Shown: positions 19,752 through 31,250 of the stretch, piece by piece
Numbering within the stretch: position 1 is the stretch's first letter
Layout of the letters: the number at the start of each line of letters is the position of its first letter
DNA from: Neptuniibacter caesariensis
Lineage (GTDB): Bacteria; Pseudomonadota; Gammaproteobacteria; Pseudomonadales; Balneatricaceae
DNA: 64,000 nt
Direction of reading: 5' to 3'
Assembly (NCBI RefSeq): GCF_000153345.1
Contig: NZ_CH724125.1
Location: forward strand, 1,933,667-1,997,666
The notes under the pieces: generated by a model
The model's input: only the letters and a program-made list of their open reading frames with translations
What the model was told of the DNA's origin: nothing
Databases searched by the model: none
Made by a program: the position numbers and the translations under genes

Positions 19752-20720
19752 CTAGCTCTTACGTTTTACTGCCATGTTTGCCAGTTGTACCAGGGTCTCT
19801 TTGAAAGAGCTGTCGCTCAGTGCGCTGAGGGCTGCGATAGCTTTGTCCGCCTCTTCCTGTGCTTTCTGTTGAGTGTATTCGATTGCGCCGGTCTCTTTTA
19901 CGATGTCCATAATAGGCTGAAGGTCATCTAGCCCGCCCTTGCGAATCGCCTGACGAACCAGTAAACGTTGTTCCTCATTACCTGCGCGCATGGCGTGAAT
20001 CAGTGGCAGGGTTGCTTTACCTTCTGCCAGGTCATCGCCGACATTTTTACCCATCTCTTCAGCGGTAGAAAGGTAATCCATTACGTCATCAATTAACTGG
20101 AAAGCGGTGCCCAGATGAAGCCCGTATAAGCGGAGGCCTTCGCGTTCTTCGGCTGTGGCATCGGCCAGAATTGCACCTGCTTCGGTAGCCGCTTCAAATA
20201 ACATGGCTGTTTTACCCAGAATTACCTGCATATAGGCTTCTTCAGTCGTGTCTGGGTTTTTGGTGTTCAGCAGTTGCAGTACTTCGCCTTCGGCGATCAC
20301 GTTAGTGGCATTGGAAATCACTTCCATGATCTGCATGGAGCCGATCTCAACCATAATCTGAAAAGCGCGGGAGTACAGAAAGTCTCCTACCAGTACGCTG
20401 GGGGCATTACCCCATTTAGCATTGGCGGTATCTTTGCCTCGGCGTAGATCAGAGTTATCCACAACATCGTCATGAAGTAGCGTGGCTGTATGAATGAATT
20501 CGATAATGGCTGCGAGGGGGACATGCTTGTCGCCTTTATAGCCCGCGGCATTTGCTGCAAGCAGTACTAAAAGGGGGCGCAGTCGTTTGCCGCCACTTTC
20601 AACTATGTAGTGGCCAATCTTCTCAACCAGAGGCACGTTGGAACCAAGGTGATTGATGATGTAATCGTTTACGGCTTCAAACTGCGGCTCAATTGCAGGG
20701 TTGAGTTGGTGTGGCTGCAT
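19752..20720 (-). CDS. ispB: Octaprenyl diphosphate synthase
   Basis: 322 residues. The first Asp-rich motif is DDVVD at residues 84-88 (LLHDDVVDNSDLRRG), and the second is LIDDVMDY in the second half. KRLRPLLVLL is the family N-terminal signature. It makes the long isoprenoid tail of ubiquinone from farnesyl diphosphate. It is divergent from rplU, the same arrangement as in E. coli. Confidence 0.94.
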   Translation of the reverse strand: MQPHQLNPAIEPQFEAVNDYIINHLGSNVPLVEKIGHYIVESGGKRLRPLLVLLAANAAGYKGDKHVPLAAIIEFIHTATLLHDDVVDNSDLRRGKDTANAKWGNAPSVLVGDFLYSRAFQIMVEIGSMQIMEVISNATNVIAEGEVLQLLNTKNPDTTEEAYMQVILGKTAMLFEAATEAGAILADATAEEREGLRLYGLHLGTAFQLIDDVMDYLSTAEEMGKNVGDDLAEGKATLPLIHAMRAGNEEQRLLVRQAIRKGGLDDLQPIMDIVKETGAIEYTQQKAQEEADKAIAALSALSDSSFKETLVQLANMAVKRKS

Positions 20721-20833
20721 AATTCTGGTAGCTGCTTCTACAAATTTAAAAAAAAGTGATAGCGAATGCTAGGGGGCGGGCTCTTGGCTGTCAAGAAATG
20801 TACAGAATCTATAAGGGCGAAATAGATTAAAAG

Positions 20834-20862
20834 TTGTGCTGTATCAGGGATTGCTATATAAT
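20834..20862 (+). promoter_or_regulatory. rplU-rpmA promoter
   Basis: TTGTGC (20834-20839), 17-base spacer, TATAAT (20857-20862), then a GC-only discriminator CGCGCGCC, much like the alpha operon promoter. It leaves a leader of about 95 bases before rplU. Growth-rate or ppGpp control is inferred from the discriminator. Confidence 0.65.
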
Positions 20863-20964
20863 CGCGCGCCCTGACCCATCCAATAATGGCTCCCTACCAT
20901 ATGGTGAAACCATTAGAAGTAGGCCTTTTTCTAGTAGCTGGGTGGGCAAATAACGGAGATTAAA

Positions 20965-21276
20965 ATGTACGCAGTAATCGTAAGCGGTGGTAAACAGTAC
21001 CGTGTCCAGGAAGGTGAAACCCTTAAACTGGAAAAACTGCAGGCTGAAGCGGGCGCAAACGTTGAGTTTGACCGTGTTCTGCTAGTTGGCAACGGCGACG
21101 ACATCAAAATCGGCGAGCCTGTTGTTGATGGTGCTAAAGTGACTGCTGAAGTTGTTCAGCACGGCCGCGCTAAGAAAGTTGAGATCATCAAGTTCAAGCG
21201 TCGTAAGCACCACATGAAACGTCAGGGCCACCGTCAGTGGTTCACTGAAGTTAAAATTACTGGCATCTCTGCCTAA
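20965..21276 (+). CDS. rplU: 50S ribosomal protein L21
   Basis: 103 residues, [20 protein letters not shown] at the start and the C-terminal [20 protein letters not shown] typical of L21. Length equals the E. coli protein. ACGGAG at 20953-20958 is the ribosome binding site. rpmA follows by 27 bases, the universal L21-L27 pair. Confidence 0.97.
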   Translation: MYAVIVSGGKQYRVQEGETLKLEKLQAEAGANVEFDRVLLVGNGDDIKIGEPVVDGAKVTAEVVQHGRAKKVEIIKFKRRKHHMKRQGHRQWFTEVKITGISA

Positions 21277-21303
21277 TATTAACCTAGTTTAGGAGTTAAA
21301 TAG

Positions 21304-21561
21304 ATGGCTCATAAGAAGGCTGGTGGTTCTACTAAGAACGGTCGCGATTCCGAATCGAAACGATTGGGCGTTAAGCGATACGGTGGTCAGGCAGTTATTG
21401 CTGGTAACATCCTGGTTCGTCAGCGTGGCACTAAGTTCCACGCAGGTACAAACGTAGGTTGTGGTAAAGACCACACTCTGTTTGCTAAAGCAGACGGCGT
21501 TGTTAAATTCGAAGTTAAAGGTCCGCAGAAGCGTCAGTACATCTCTGTAGTTGATGCATAA
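21304..21561 (+). CDS. rpmA: 50S ribosomal protein L27
   Basis: 85 residues beginning [20 protein letters not shown], with [20 protein letters not shown] downstream, exact L27 patterns. The N-terminal tail reaches the peptidyl transferase centre. It starts at Ala2 with no cleavable leader. Closed by a perfect terminator 20 bases on. Confidence 0.97.
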   Translation: MAHKKAGGSTKNGRDSESKRLGVKRYGGQAVIAGNILVRQRGTKFHAGTNVGCGKDHTLFAKADGVVKFEVKGPQKRQYISVVDA

Positions 21562-21581
21562 GCGCAGTTTTTAAGCTTCTG

Positions 21582-21609
21582 AAAAGCTCCGCCAAGGCGG
21601 AGCTTTTTT
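21582..21609 (+). terminator. Terminator after rpmA
   Basis: A 12-bp perfect stem (21582-21593 with 21596-21607), a tight AA loop and a T run. It separates rplU-rpmA from obg. Confidence 0.9.
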
Positions 21610-21647
21610 GTTTCTGGTTTAGTGTGAAAATTTTAGGGTGTCTACCG

Positions 21648-21669
21648 CTGAGTCTTGTAAAATACTCAG
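21648..21669 (+). promoter_or_regulatory. Palindrome around a possible obg -10 box
   Basis: CTGAGT (21648-21653) and ACTCAG (21664-21669) form a perfect inverted repeat around TAAAAT (21658-21663), a plausible -10 box. No good -35 is present. It could be an operator; no regulator is known to me for it. Confidence 0.3.
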
Positions 21670-21671
21670 GA

Positions 21672-21763
21672 CTAGGGAGCCTGCGAATAAGTTATATGCG
21701 ACTTTGCTATGCCTCTTGTGTTCATATTTTGCAGGGTATTAGGCTTATCCGCAGGTTCCTTAG
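21672..21763 (+). repeat. Long inverted repeat in the obg leader
   Basis: A 20-base arm at 21672-21691 pairs with 21744-21763, with one A-C mismatch and two G-U wobbles, enclosing 52 bases. It ends 33 bases before the obg ATG and lies after the rpmA terminator, so the obg leader RNA should fold into one long stem-loop. Confidence 0.6.
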
Positions 21764-21766
21764 TAG

Positions 21767-22996
<1,230 letters not shown>

Positions 22997-23039
22997 CTGT
23001 TGAGTAACTCTTTGTTGCTCTGTTGGCCGGGGTAGGTAA

Positions 23040-24164
23040 GTGGCTATAGGAAGGGAAAAGCTTAAGCGCAGTAAGCGTTGGGTGATTAAGATCGGCAGTG
23101 CGCTGTTAACCAATGATGGTCAGGGCCTTGATCTTGAGGCGATCAGTCGCTGGGTTGATCAGATCGCAGCACTTAAGGCGTCGGGTCTTGAGGTTGTTTT
23201 GGTCTCTTCTGGTTCTGTCGCGGAAGGGATGACGCGTCTTGGTTGGGATTCTCGACCCCATGAAGTGTCTAAATTGCAGGCTGCAGCTGCGGTAGGTCAA
23301 ATGGGTCTGGTGCAGGCTTATGAGGCGAACTTCCGTCGTCATGAAACGCATACGGCGCAAATACTTCTTACCCATGAAGATCACTCTAACCGTAAGCGCT
23401 ATCTGAATGCTCAGGCGACGTTAAAAGAGTTGCTGGCACTCGGTGTTGTCCCTGTTGTTAATGAGAATGATACGGTTGTAACGAAAGAGATCCGTTTCGG
23501 GGATAACGATACGCTTGGGGCCTTGGTAGCTAATTTGGTGCAGGCGGATGCGTTGATCCTTCTGACTGACCAAAAGGGCTTGTTTACGGCGGATCCGAGG
23601 TATGATCCTGGCGCGATATTAATCTCTGAGGCGAGAGCTGGAGATGAAGCGCTAGAAGCGATGGCGGGGGATGGCGGAAAGCTGGGTCGTGGTGGTATGG
23701 CGACCAAAGTGCGTGCTGCTAAGTTGGCGGCGCGTTCCGGCGCGGTGACTGTGATTGCCAGTGGTCGTGAAGATGATGTGTTGTTGAGGCTGCGTGAGTC
23801 GGAGCAACTAGGCACCTTGCTTGTGCCTGAAAAAGAGCCGATGGTTGCACGTAAGCAGTGGATTGCCGGGCACCTTCAGGCGCGAGGAACATTGGTGCTT
23901 GATGAGGGGGCGGTTAAAGCGCTTCGTGATCGTGGTAAAAGTTTGCTTCCTGCGGGTGTGCGGAGCATCAGTGGTGATTTCTCTCGTGGTGAGATGGTGA
24001 TTATCAGTGATGAGTATGGCCGAATCGTAGCGCGTGGTCTGGTGAATTATGGCGTCGAGGATGCTCAGCGGATCATGGGTAAGGCTAGCCGGGATATCGA
24101 GTCAGTATTGGGCTTTATGGGTGAAGAAGAGTTAGTGCACAGAGATAATCTTGTGTTGGCTTAA
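23040..24164 (+). CDS. proB: Glutamate 5-kinase
   Basis: 374 residues from a GTG start; no better codon gives the family start ([20 protein letters not shown]). The amino-acid kinase domain is followed by a C-terminal PUA domain (about 280-374). VVNENDTV and the [13 protein letters not shown] segment are substrate and ATP-site signatures. It phosphorylates glutamate in proline synthesis. obg-proB adjacency is common in gammaproteobacteria. A perfect terminator follows. Confidence 0.95.
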   Translation: MAIGREKLKRSKRWVIKIGSALLTNDGQGLDLEAISRWVDQIAALKASGLEVVLVSSGSVAEGMTRLGWDSRPHEVSKLQAAAAVGQMGLVQAYEANFRRHETHTAQILLTHEDHSNRKRYLNAQATLKELLALGVVPVVNENDTVVTKEIRFGDNDTLGALVANLVQADALILLTDQKGLFTADPRYDPGAILISEARAGDEALEAMAGDGGKLGRGGMATKVRAAKLAARSGAVTVIASGREDDVLLRLRESEQLGTLLVPEKEPMVARKQWIAGHLQARGTLVLDEGAVKALRDRGKSLLPAGVRSISGDFSRGEMVIISDEYGRIVARGLVNYGVEDAQRIMGKASRDIESVLGFMGEEELVHRDNLVLA

Positions 24165-24190
24165 TTTTTCCCAGTGTGGCTTATTTCAGG

Positions 24191-24224
24191 CATAAAAAAA
24201 CCGGCATAAGCCGGTTTTTTTATG
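24191..24224. terminator. Bidirectional terminator between proB and rpsT
   Basis: A 15-bp perfect stem (24191-24205 with 24210-24224), loop ATAA, with seven A and seven T inside. It serves converging proB and rpsT. Confidence 0.93.
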
Positions 24225-24236
24225 GGTAGGGTGCGA

Positions 24237-24503
24237 TTAAGCAGCCATACCAGCAATCTGCTTGCTCAGGCGGCTCTTAGTGCGGGCAATCTTGTTCTTG
24301 TGGAAGATGCCTTTAGATACAGAGCTGTCCAGAATAGGCTGTGCAGCTTTGAAAGCTTCCTGTGCAACAGCCTGATCACCAGCTTCTACAGCTGAGATTA
24401 CTTTTTTGATGTAGGTACGTACCATGGAACGCAGGCTAGCGTTATGCTGGCGACGCTTCTCTGCCTGGCGAGCACGTTTACGAGATCCTGCGGAATTTGC
24501 CAC
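24237..24503 (-). CDS. rpsT: 30S ribosomal protein S20
   Basis: 88 residues starting MANSAGSRKRARQAEKRRQH, then NASLRSMVRTYIKKVISAVE: the S20 pattern of Lys/Arg-rich helices that bind 16S rRNA at the bottom of the 30S. Its place divergent to murJ and ahead of ribF-ileS is the E. coli arrangement. In E. coli S20 represses its own translation; that cannot be seen here. An AAGGAG site precedes the ATG. Confidence 0.96.
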   Translation of the reverse strand: MANSAGSRKRARQAEKRRQHNASLRSMVRTYIKKVISAVEAGDQAVAQEAFKAAQPILDSSVSKGIFHKNKIARTKSRLSKQIAGMAA

Positions 24504-24681
24504 AGTCCGGCTCCTTAAATTAGTTAGTAAATCAATCGGCGTACAATTGGTCGCCGAAAATAAGAGGCGAGATTATTCATATTTGTTGGCTATCTGTCAA
24601 TAAAACCGCAGAAATTTTCTTCTTTAAGCAGTAAAATGCGCCTTCGCTTGAGTCTAATTCATAAATTGATGGAATTTGTCC

Positions 24682-26247
24682 GTGTCAGAGCCGCAAAAGG
24701 AAGAGAAAAAATCTGCTGGGTTGCTGAGGTCGAGTGCCGTGGTAGGCGTGATGACGATGCTGTCCAGGGTTCTGGGCTTGACGCGAGATGTAGTGGTTGC
24801 AAACTACTTCGGTGCCAGTGGTAGTGCCGATGCTTTTTTTGTTGCATTTAAAATCCCAAATTTCCTGCGCCGTTTGTTCGCTGAAGGGGCTTTCTCCCAG
24901 GCTTTTGTGCCGGTTCTTTCCGAATATCGTACGCAGCGGGATCTGCAGGCCGTTCAGCAGTTAGTCAACTATGTGGCAGGTACCCTGGGTAGTGTGTTGA
25001 TTGCGATCACAGTATTAGCTGTGGTAGCTGCGCCCATGTTGACTGCGATGTTCGCGCCGGGTTTCTATCTTGGGGATGAGGGCAAATTTGAGCTAGCGGC
25101 TGAGATGCTGCGTATTACCTTTCCTTACCTGCTCTTGATCTCGTTAACGGCTTTTGCCGGGGCGGTGCTGAATAGCTATGAGCGCTTTGCTGTACCTGCT
25201 TTTACTCCAGTGCTGTTAAATGTTTCGTTGATTGGTTCGGCTATCTTTTTAAGTCCGTTGTTCGATCCTCCGGTACTTGCACTGGCTTGGGGTGTAATGA
25301 TTGCAGGGGTTGTGCAGTTGATTTTTCAGCTGCCGTTTCTGGCTCGACTACATTTGTTACCAAAACCGACCTGGGGTTGGCGTGACCCGGGAGTGCAGCG
25401 GATTATGAAGTTGATGATCCCTGCGTTGTTTGGGGTGTCTGTTACCCAGATTAATCTGTTATTGGATACGGTGCTGGCATCTTTTCTACAAACCGGGAGT
25501 GTTTCTTGGCTCTATTACTCAGATCGCCTGGCTGAGTTGCCCTTAGGTGTGTTTGGTATCGCAATAGCGACAGTGATTTTGCCGAGCCTTTCCCGAAAGC
25601 ATGCGGAAAAATCGTCTGAGCATTTCTCTTCTACCCTCAATTGGGCGATGCAGATGGTGCTGTTGATTGGTGTCCCTGCAGCGGTGGCGCTATTTGTATT
25701 GGCTGAGCCGATGCTGATTACCCTGTTTCACTATGGCGCGTTGACCGACCGTGATGTGGCTATGGCGGCGATGAGTCTGCGGGCTTACGCTTGTGGCTTG
25801 GTTGCCTTCATGTTGATTAAGGTACTGGCGACCGGTTATTTCTCCCGTCAGGATACAAAAACACCGGTGAAAATCGGCATCCAGGCGGCTGTTGCCAACA
25901 TGGTTTTCAATTTGTTGTTGATCGGTCCGTTCGCCCATGTGGGTTTGGCGGCTGCGACAGCAATGTCGGCTTTCCTTAATGCGGGGTTGCTGCTTTATGG
26001 ATTGCGTAAGTCGGGTGTACTGATTTGGGCGCAAGGTTGGTTGGTGCAGATATTCAGAATGCTGGTGGCTAATATAGCAATGGCAGTGTGTATTGTTTTC
26101 CTGATGGAGCAAGCAGAACTGTGGTTAGAGATGAGTGTTTGGCAGCGTATCACAGAGATGGCTATATTGGTCGTAGCAGGGGTATCTGTTTACGGGGCTG
26201 TTCTTGTGCTGGCTGGAATAAGACCCCGTCATTTGAAACACGCTTAA
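24682..26247 (+). CDS. murJ: Lipid II flippase
   Basis: About 521 residues with some 14 hydrophobic segments. The N-terminal block MTMLSRVLGLTRDVVVANYF and the segment ADAFFVAFKIPNFLRRLFAE are MurJ (MviN) signatures. It flips lipid-linked peptidoglycan precursors across the inner membrane. I chose the GTG at 24682 because GGA at 24671-24673 is eight bases before it; a TTG at 24676 lies too close to that site. It is followed by ribF after about 100 bases. Confidence 0.93.
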   Translation: MSEPQKEEKKSAGLLRSSAVVGVMTMLSRVLGLTRDVVVANYFGASGSADAFFVAFKIPNFLRRLFAEGAFSQAFVPVLSEYRTQRDLQAVQQLVNYVAGTLGSVLIAITVLAVVAAPMLTAMFAPGFYLGDEGKFELAAEMLRITFPYLLLISLTAFAGAVLNSYERFAVPAFTPVLLNVSLIGSAIFLSPLFDPPVLALAWGVMIAGVVQLIFQLPFLARLHLLPKPTWGWRDPGVQRIMKLMIPALFGVSVTQINLLLDTVLASFLQTGSVSWLYYSDRLAELPLGVFGIAIATVILPSLSRKHAEKSSEHFSSTLNWAMQMVLLIGVPAAVALFVLAEPMLITLFHYGALTDRDVAMAAMSLRAYACGLVAFMLIKVLATGYFSRQDTKTPVKIGIQAAVANMVFNLLLIGPFAHVGLAAATAMSAFLNAGLLLYGLRKSGVLIWAQGWLVQIFRMLVANIAMAVCIVFLMEQAELWLEMSVWQRITEMAILVVAGVSVYGAVLVLAGIRPRHLKHA

Positions 26248-26351
26248 GTTTTTTTCTGATTCCCCGGTTTAAAGGGCGGCAAAGCTACAGGTTGGATATT
26301 ATCTGAGCTATAATGCCGCGTTCGATTTTCTGGCAGTAACAAGAGTACCTG

Positions 26352-27284
26352 ATGGAACTGATTCGCGGATTACATAACCTGCGCGAAAAGCACCGGGGTT
26401 GCGTGGCAACCATCGGTAATTTTGATGGCGTGCATTTAGGCCATCGTCAGGTACTGGCACAGGTTAAAGCTAAGGCTCAAGAGCTGGGGTTGCCTTCGGT
26501 TGTGATCACGTTTGAGCCTCAGCCGCGCGAGTTTTTTGCCGGTGATAAGGCGCCGCCTCGATTGACCCGTTTTAGTGAAAAGTACCGTTTGCTGCAAGCG
26601 GAAGGTATGGATCGGCACCTCTGCCTGACTTTCAATGAACGTTTACGTTCAATGACTGCTGAGCAGTTTGTCGAAGAATTGCTGCTGCGAGGGCTTGCTG
26701 TAGAACACTTCGTGGTGGGTGATGACTTTCGCTTTGGCTGTGACCGCTCGGGTGATTACGAGATGTTAAGCCAGGCGGGTGAGCGTCACGGCTTTACGGT
26801 GGTGAACACTGAGACCTTTCTGAGTGAAGAAGAACGGGTCAGTAGTACGCGACTTCGTCATGTGCTTGAAGCAAATGACCTTGCGACTGCAGCAGCGTTA
26901 CTTGGTCGTCCGTATACCGTGTCTGGACGCGTGATGCATGGCCAGAAACTCGGTCGTCAGTTGGGCGTACCTACTGCAAATGTGAGAATGCACCGTTTCC
27001 CTTGTCCGCTGCGTGGTGTTTATGCGGTGGAAGTAACCGGGCAGACGTTGAAAGCTCAAGGTGTGTGTAATGTTGGGTTAAGACCGACGGTATGTGGTCA
27101 GCAGCCTGTTTTGGAAACACATCTGTTTGATTTTGATAAAGATATTTATGGGCAGTTACTGACTGTCGAGTTTAAGCAATTTATCCGTGAGGAACGAAAG
27201 TTTGACGGCATAGATCAGCTTAAAGAGCAGATTTTTAAAGATATTGAAGAAGTGCGGGACTATTTCTCCCGTACCAGTCGTTAA
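26352..27284 (+). CDS. ribF: Bifunctional riboflavin kinase/FAD synthetase
   Basis: 310 residues. The N-terminal nucleotidyltransferase has [13 protein letters not shown] (residues about 22-34) and SSTRLRHVL. The C-terminal riboflavin kinase domain has [11 protein letters not shown] and LRGVYAVEV. It makes FMN and FAD. It stands in the conserved ribF-ileS-lspA-fkpB run and is 17 bases from ileS. Confidence 0.96.
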   Translation: MELIRGLHNLREKHRGCVATIGNFDGVHLGHRQVLAQVKAKAQELGLPSVVITFEPQPREFFAGDKAPPRLTRFSEKYRLLQAEGMDRHLCLTFNERLRSMTAEQFVEELLLRGLAVEHFVVGDDFRFGCDRSGDYEMLSQAGERHGFTVVNTETFLSEEERVSSTRLRHVLEANDLATAAALLGRPYTVSGRVMHGQKLGRQLGVPTANVRMHRFPCPLRGVYAVEVTGQTLKAQGVCNVGLRPTVCGQQPVLETHLFDFDKDIYGQLLTVEFKQFIREERKFDGIDQLKEQIFKDIEEVRDYFSRTSR

Positions 27285-27301
27285 TTCGGAACTTAAAAAC
27301 C

Positions 27302-30118
27302 ATGACCGATTACAAAGCAACACTGAACCTTCCGGAAACAGCTTTCCCAATGCGAGGCAATCTGGCTCAACGTGAGCCTCAGATGCTGAAAGATTGGCAG
27401 AAAATGGATCTGTACCAGAAAATTCGTGAAGTGAGTGCTGGCCGTAATAAGTTTACGCTGCACGATGGCCCTCCATATGCCAATGGTGATATTCACATTG
27501 GTCACGCGGTTAATAAGATTCTGAAAGATATAATTATCAAGTCCAAAACCATGAGTGGTTTTGATGCACCCTACGTACCGGGCTGGGACTGCCATGGTCT
27601 ACCTATCGAGCATAAGGTAGAAACAAAACACGGCAAAGCCGGTGTGAAGCTTTCCCATAAGGACTTCCGTCAGAAGTGCCGCGACTATGCTGCCCGTCAG
27701 GTTGAAGGTCAGAAGAAAGACTTTATCCGCCTAGGCGTGTTTGGCGACTGGGATAATCCCTATCTGACGATGAACTTTGATACCGAAGCGAACATCATTC
27801 GTGCGCTGGGTAAGATTGCTGAAAATGGGCATCTGGTAAAAGGTTTTAAGCCGGTTTACTGGAGTGTTGTGGGTGGCTCAGCTTTGGCAGAAGCGGAAGT
27901 TGAGTATCAGGATAAAACCTCTACCGCGATCGATGTCCGTTTTACCCCTGTTGATCAGGAAAGTTTCCTGTCTAAATTCGAAGGTGTCAGCGGCGAAGGT
28001 GAGGCTTCGGTCATCATCTGGACAACAACACCTTGGACGTTGCCATCTAACCAGGCAGTGTCTCTGGGTGGTGAGCTGGACTACGTGCTTGTGCAGTTGG
28101 ACCTTGGTTTGGGTGCTGAACGTATCCTTTTGGCTGAAGGGCTGGTTGAAGATGCGATGAAGCGTTATGGCGTTGAAGAGTACAGCATCGTGGGTCGTTG
28201 CCAGGGTCAGGCGCTTGAGAATGTTGCGCTTCAACACCCGTTCTATGAGCGCACAGTTCCTGTGATCCTAGGCGATCATGTTACTCTGGATGCAGGTACC
28301 GGTGCTGTCCACACCGCACCTGACCATGGTGTAGAAGACTTTGAGGTCGGCCGTAAATACGGTATCGGCACAATGAACCTGGTGAATGCTTCCGGTGTGC
28401 TAGGTGAAGGTGCTGGCGTATTTGCCGGCGAGCATGTTTACAAGGTGGACGATAAAGTTGTCGCACTGCTGACCGAGAATAACAAGCTGGTGCTGGAGCA
28501 TAAATTCCAGCATAGCTACCCGCATTGCTGGCGTACTAAAACACCGCTGATCTACCGTGCGACGCCTCAGTGGTTCGTGAGCATGGAAGAGAAAGGTCTG
28601 AAAAAAGGTGCTCTGGAAGCGATCAAAGGTGTGGAATGGTTCCCAGGTTGGGGCCAGAACCGTATCGAAGCGATGGTTGAGCAGAGCCCAGACTGGTGTG
28701 TTTCCCGTCAGCGTACCTGGGGTGTGCCGATTGCCCTGTTTATCCATAAAGAAACTCAGCAATTACACCCGAATACGCCTGAGCTGATCGAGAAGGTCGC
28801 TTTGGAAGTTGAAAAGGTAGGCATGGATGCGTGGTTTGATCTGGATGCTAAGGAGCTGTTGGGTGATGAAGCGGATCAGTACGAGAAAGTGACCGATACG
28901 CTGGACGTTTGGTTCGATTCTGGTGTGACTCACTACTCAGTAATTGATCAGCGTGACAACCTGGAATTCCCGGCCGATATGTATCTGGAAGGTTCTGACC
29001 AGCATCGTGGTTGGTTCCAGTCTTCTCTGAAAACAGGTATCGCAATCAAAGGTTGCGCGCCTTACAAGCAGGTGCTGACACACGGCTTCACCGTAGATGG
29101 CCAGGGTCGTAAGATGTCTAAGTCTGTGGGTAACGTAGTTGCGCCGCAGGAAGTAATGAATAAGTACGGTGCAGATATTCTGCGCCTTTGGGTTGCGTCT
29201 ACCGATTACAGCGGCGAGATGACCTGTTCTGACGATATCCTGAAACGTGCTGCTGATGCTTACCGTCGTATCCGTAATACAGCGCGTTTCTTCCTGGCAA
29301 ACCTGAGTGGATTCGATCCGGCTCAACATATGGTTAAGCCAGAAGAGATGGTTGCTCTGGATGCTTGGGCTGTAGATCGTGCTGCTCGCCTGCAAGAAGA
29401 ACTGGTTGAGCACTATAACCAGTACGAGTTCCTTCAGGTATTCCAGAAAGTCTCCCATTTCTGTTCACAGGATATGGGCGGTTTCTACCTGGATATCATT
29501 AAGGATCGTCAGTACACCGCTGCAACCGATTCACAGGCACGTCGTTCAGCTCAGACTGCGCTTTATCATATCGTTGAAGGTCTGGTTCGCTGGATAGCAC
29601 CGATCTGTAGTTTTACAGCAGATGAGATCTGGAAAACACTGGCAGGTGATCGCTCTGTTTCAGTGCATCTGGATACCTGGTACGAAGGATTGGTTAAGCT
29701 ACCGGAAAGCAGCGAGCTGGATACTCAATTCTGGGAACAGGTTATGTCTGTGAAAACCGCTGTGAACAAACAGTTGGAAGAGCAACGTAATGCCGGCAAT
29801 GTAGGTGGCAGCCTTGAAGCTGAAGTAACCTTGTACTGTGATGATAACTTGCAGGCACTGTTGAATAAGCTCGGTGATGAGTTACGCTTTGTGCTGATTA
29901 CTTCGAAAGCTGCTGTGGCGCCGATTACTGATGCTGAAGGTGCTCAGACGACTGATCTGGAAGGCTTGCAGGTTAAAGTGGCTAAGAGCGCTGCTGAGAA
30001 ATGTCCGCGTTGCTGGCATTTCAGTGAAGATGTAGGTCAAAGTTCTGACAATCCAGAACTTTGTGGCCGTTGTGTAGAAAACGTAGAGGGTGAAGGCGAA
30101 AGCCGTAACTTCGCATAA
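27302..30118 (+). CDS. ileS: Isoleucine-tRNA ligase
   Basis: 938 residues. The class I signature HIGH is in [17 protein letters not shown] (near residue 64), and KMSKS in [10 protein letters not shown] (near 605). An editing domain (CP1) sits between, with [15 protein letters not shown]. The C-terminal zinc finger is CPRCWHF plus CGRC. It charges tRNA-Ile. Its stop codon overlaps the lspA ATG by one base. Confidence 0.98.
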   Translation: MTDYKATLNLPETAFPMRGNLAQREPQMLKDWQKMDLYQKIREVSAGRNKFTLHDGPPYANGDIHIGHAVNKILKDIIIKSKTMSGFDAPYVPGWDCHGLPIEHKVETKHGKAGVKLSHKDFRQKCRDYAARQVEGQKKDFIRLGVFGDWDNPYLTMNFDTEANIIRALGKIAENGHLVKGFKPVYWSVVGGSALAEAEVEYQDKTSTAIDVRFTPVDQESFLSKFEGVSGEGEASVIIWTTTPWTLPSNQAVSLGGELDYVLVQLDLGLGAERILLAEGLVEDAMKRYGVEEYSIVGRCQGQALENVALQHPFYERTVPVILGDHVTLDAGTGAVHTAPDHGVEDFEVGRKYGIGTMNLVNASGVLGEGAGVFAGEHVYKVDDKVVALLTENNKLVLEHKFQHSYPHCWRTKTPLIYRATPQWFVSMEEKGLKKGALEAIKGVEWFPGWGQNRIEAMVEQSPDWCVSRQRTWGVPIALFIHKETQQLHPNTPELIEKVALEVEKVGMDAWFDLDAKELLGDEADQYEKVTDTLDVWFDSGVTHYSVIDQRDNLEFPADMYLEGSDQHRGWFQSSLKTGIAIKGCAPYKQVLTHGFTVDGQGRKMSKSVGNVVAPQEVMNKYGADILRLWVASTDYSGEMTCSDDILKRAADAYRRIRNTARFFLANLSGFDPAQHMVKPEEMVALDAWAVDRAARLQEELVEHYNQYEFLQVFQKVSHFCSQDMGGFYLDIIKDRQYTAATDSQARRSAQTALYHIVEGLVRWIAPICSFTADEIWKTLAGDRSVSVHLDTWYEGLVKLPESSELDTQFWEQVMSVKTAVNKQLEEQRNAGNVGGSLEAEVTLYCDDNLQALLNKLGDELRFVLITSKAAVAPITDAEGAQTTDLEGLQVKVAKSAAEKCPRCWHFSEDVGQSSDNPELCGRCVENVEGEGESRNFA

Positions 30119-30666
30119 TGACTGACGAACAGTTGAAAAAAGAACAAAAGCCAACCAATTGCCTAATCTGGCTGTGGTTGGCTGCTGTTATCGTGGTTCT
30201 GGATCTGGGTACAAAATATCTGGCATCGACTTATCTGAGTTACGCCGAGCCTAACCCAGTTCTGCCCTTTTTTGATTTAACTCTGTTGCACAACACCGGC
30301 GCGGCTTTCAGCTTTCTGTCTGAAGCAGGCGGTTGGCAGCGTTGGTTCTTTGTCGGGATCGCTGTGGCTGTGAGTGTTGCGCTGATTATCTGGTTGGCGC
30401 GCTCCCCACGAAAACTCTGGTGGCTGGGTATTGCGTTGGCATCGATTCTGGGTGGTGCTATAGGCAATCTTTATGACCGCGCAGTGCATGGTTATGTTGT
30501 CGATTTTATCTCCGTCCATTATGAGAACTATTTCTTTCCGGCATTTAATATTGCCGACACTGCGATCACGATCGGTGCGGTCGTGTTAATACTGGATATG
30601 CTGTTTCTTGAAGGGAAACGCAAAGCTTCAGACGTCATAACAGAAGAGAAAATAGAAAATGAGTAA
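30118..30666 (+). CDS. lspA: Lipoprotein signal peptidase
   Basis: 182 residues with four transmembrane segments. Catalytic Asp129 lies in VHGYVVDFI and Asp147 in FNIADTAI; NTGAAFSFL is the other conserved block. It cleaves the signal peptide of diacylglyceryl-modified prolipoproteins in the inner membrane. It overlaps ileS by one base and fkpB by eight, so all three are translated together. Confidence 0.96.
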   Translation: MTDEQLKKEQKPTNCLIWLWLAAVIVVLDLGTKYLASTYLSYAEPNPVLPFFDLTLLHNTGAAFSFLSEAGGWQRWFFVGIAVAVSVALIIWLARSPRKLWWLGIALASILGGAIGNLYDRAVHGYVVDFISVHYENYFFPAFNIADTAITIGAVVLILDMLFLEGKRKASDVITEEKIENE

Positions 30667-31093
30667 GTTGATAGGCCCTGGTAAATCGGTAACACTTCAT
30701 TTCGCGATCAAGCTGGAAGATGGTCAGATTATCGATTCAAACTTTTCCGCAGAGCCTGCAACTTTTACAGTAGGTGACGGTAATCTTTTGGAAGGGTTTG
30801 AGCAGGCGCTGTTTGGCTTGGAAGAGGGCGCAAAGCAGACCCTTAAAATTCTACCTGAAAATGGCTTCGGTATGCCGAATCCTAGTAATATTCAGAACCT
30901 ACCACGCTCACAATTTGATGGTATGGAGTTAGAGCAAGGTTTAGTTATCTCATTCTCAGATCCTGGTAATGGTGAGTTGCCCGGGGTAATCGCAGAATTT
31001 GATGATAAGATGGTTAGCGTTGATTTTAATCATCCGTTAGCAGGGAAAAAGCTGGATTTTGAGGTGGAGATCCTCAAAGTGGTAGACGCTTAA
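30659..31093 (+). CDS. fkpB: FKBP-type peptidyl-prolyl isomerase (SlpA type)
   Basis: 144 residues, with SVTLHFAIKLEDGQIIDSNF and an insert-in-flap arrangement as in SlpA/FkpB (GNLLEGFEQALFGLEEGAKQ). It acts as a cis-trans prolyl isomerase and chaperone. Overlaps lspA by eight bases. In most relatives ispH follows directly; here a terminator and pilin genes follow instead. Confidence 0.93.
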   Translation: MSKLIGPGKSVTLHFAIKLEDGQIIDSNFSAEPATFTVGDGNLLEGFEQALFGLEEGAKQTLKILPENGFGMPNPSNIQNLPRSQFDGMELEQGLVISFSDPGNGELPGVIAEFDDKMVSVDFNHPLAGKKLDFEVEILKVVDA

Positions 31094-31109
31094 GGCCAAG
31101 TTAACAGAC

Positions 31110-31136
31110 AACCCGGATTATTAATTCGGGTTTTTT
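31110..31136 (+). terminator. Terminator after fkpB
   Basis: An AACCCG-type stem (31110-31120 with 31122-31132, inner pairs frayed), then six T. It closes the murJ/ribF-ileS-lspA-fkpB transcript. Confidence 0.8.
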
Positions 31137-31250
31137 GTATTTTGTGGTTTATAGTCTACGCTTAATCAAGACCCCCCAATCTATGGCGTATGTTCCCTTA
31201 AACGACTAATCTTAGAATATAAGAAAATTTTTATTTACTGGAAGTCGGTA

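Noticed and set aside
27864-29458. Long open frames on both strands inside ileS
   Set aside because: They lack ribosome binding sites and family likeness and lie within a strongly conserved gene; they are shadow frames.
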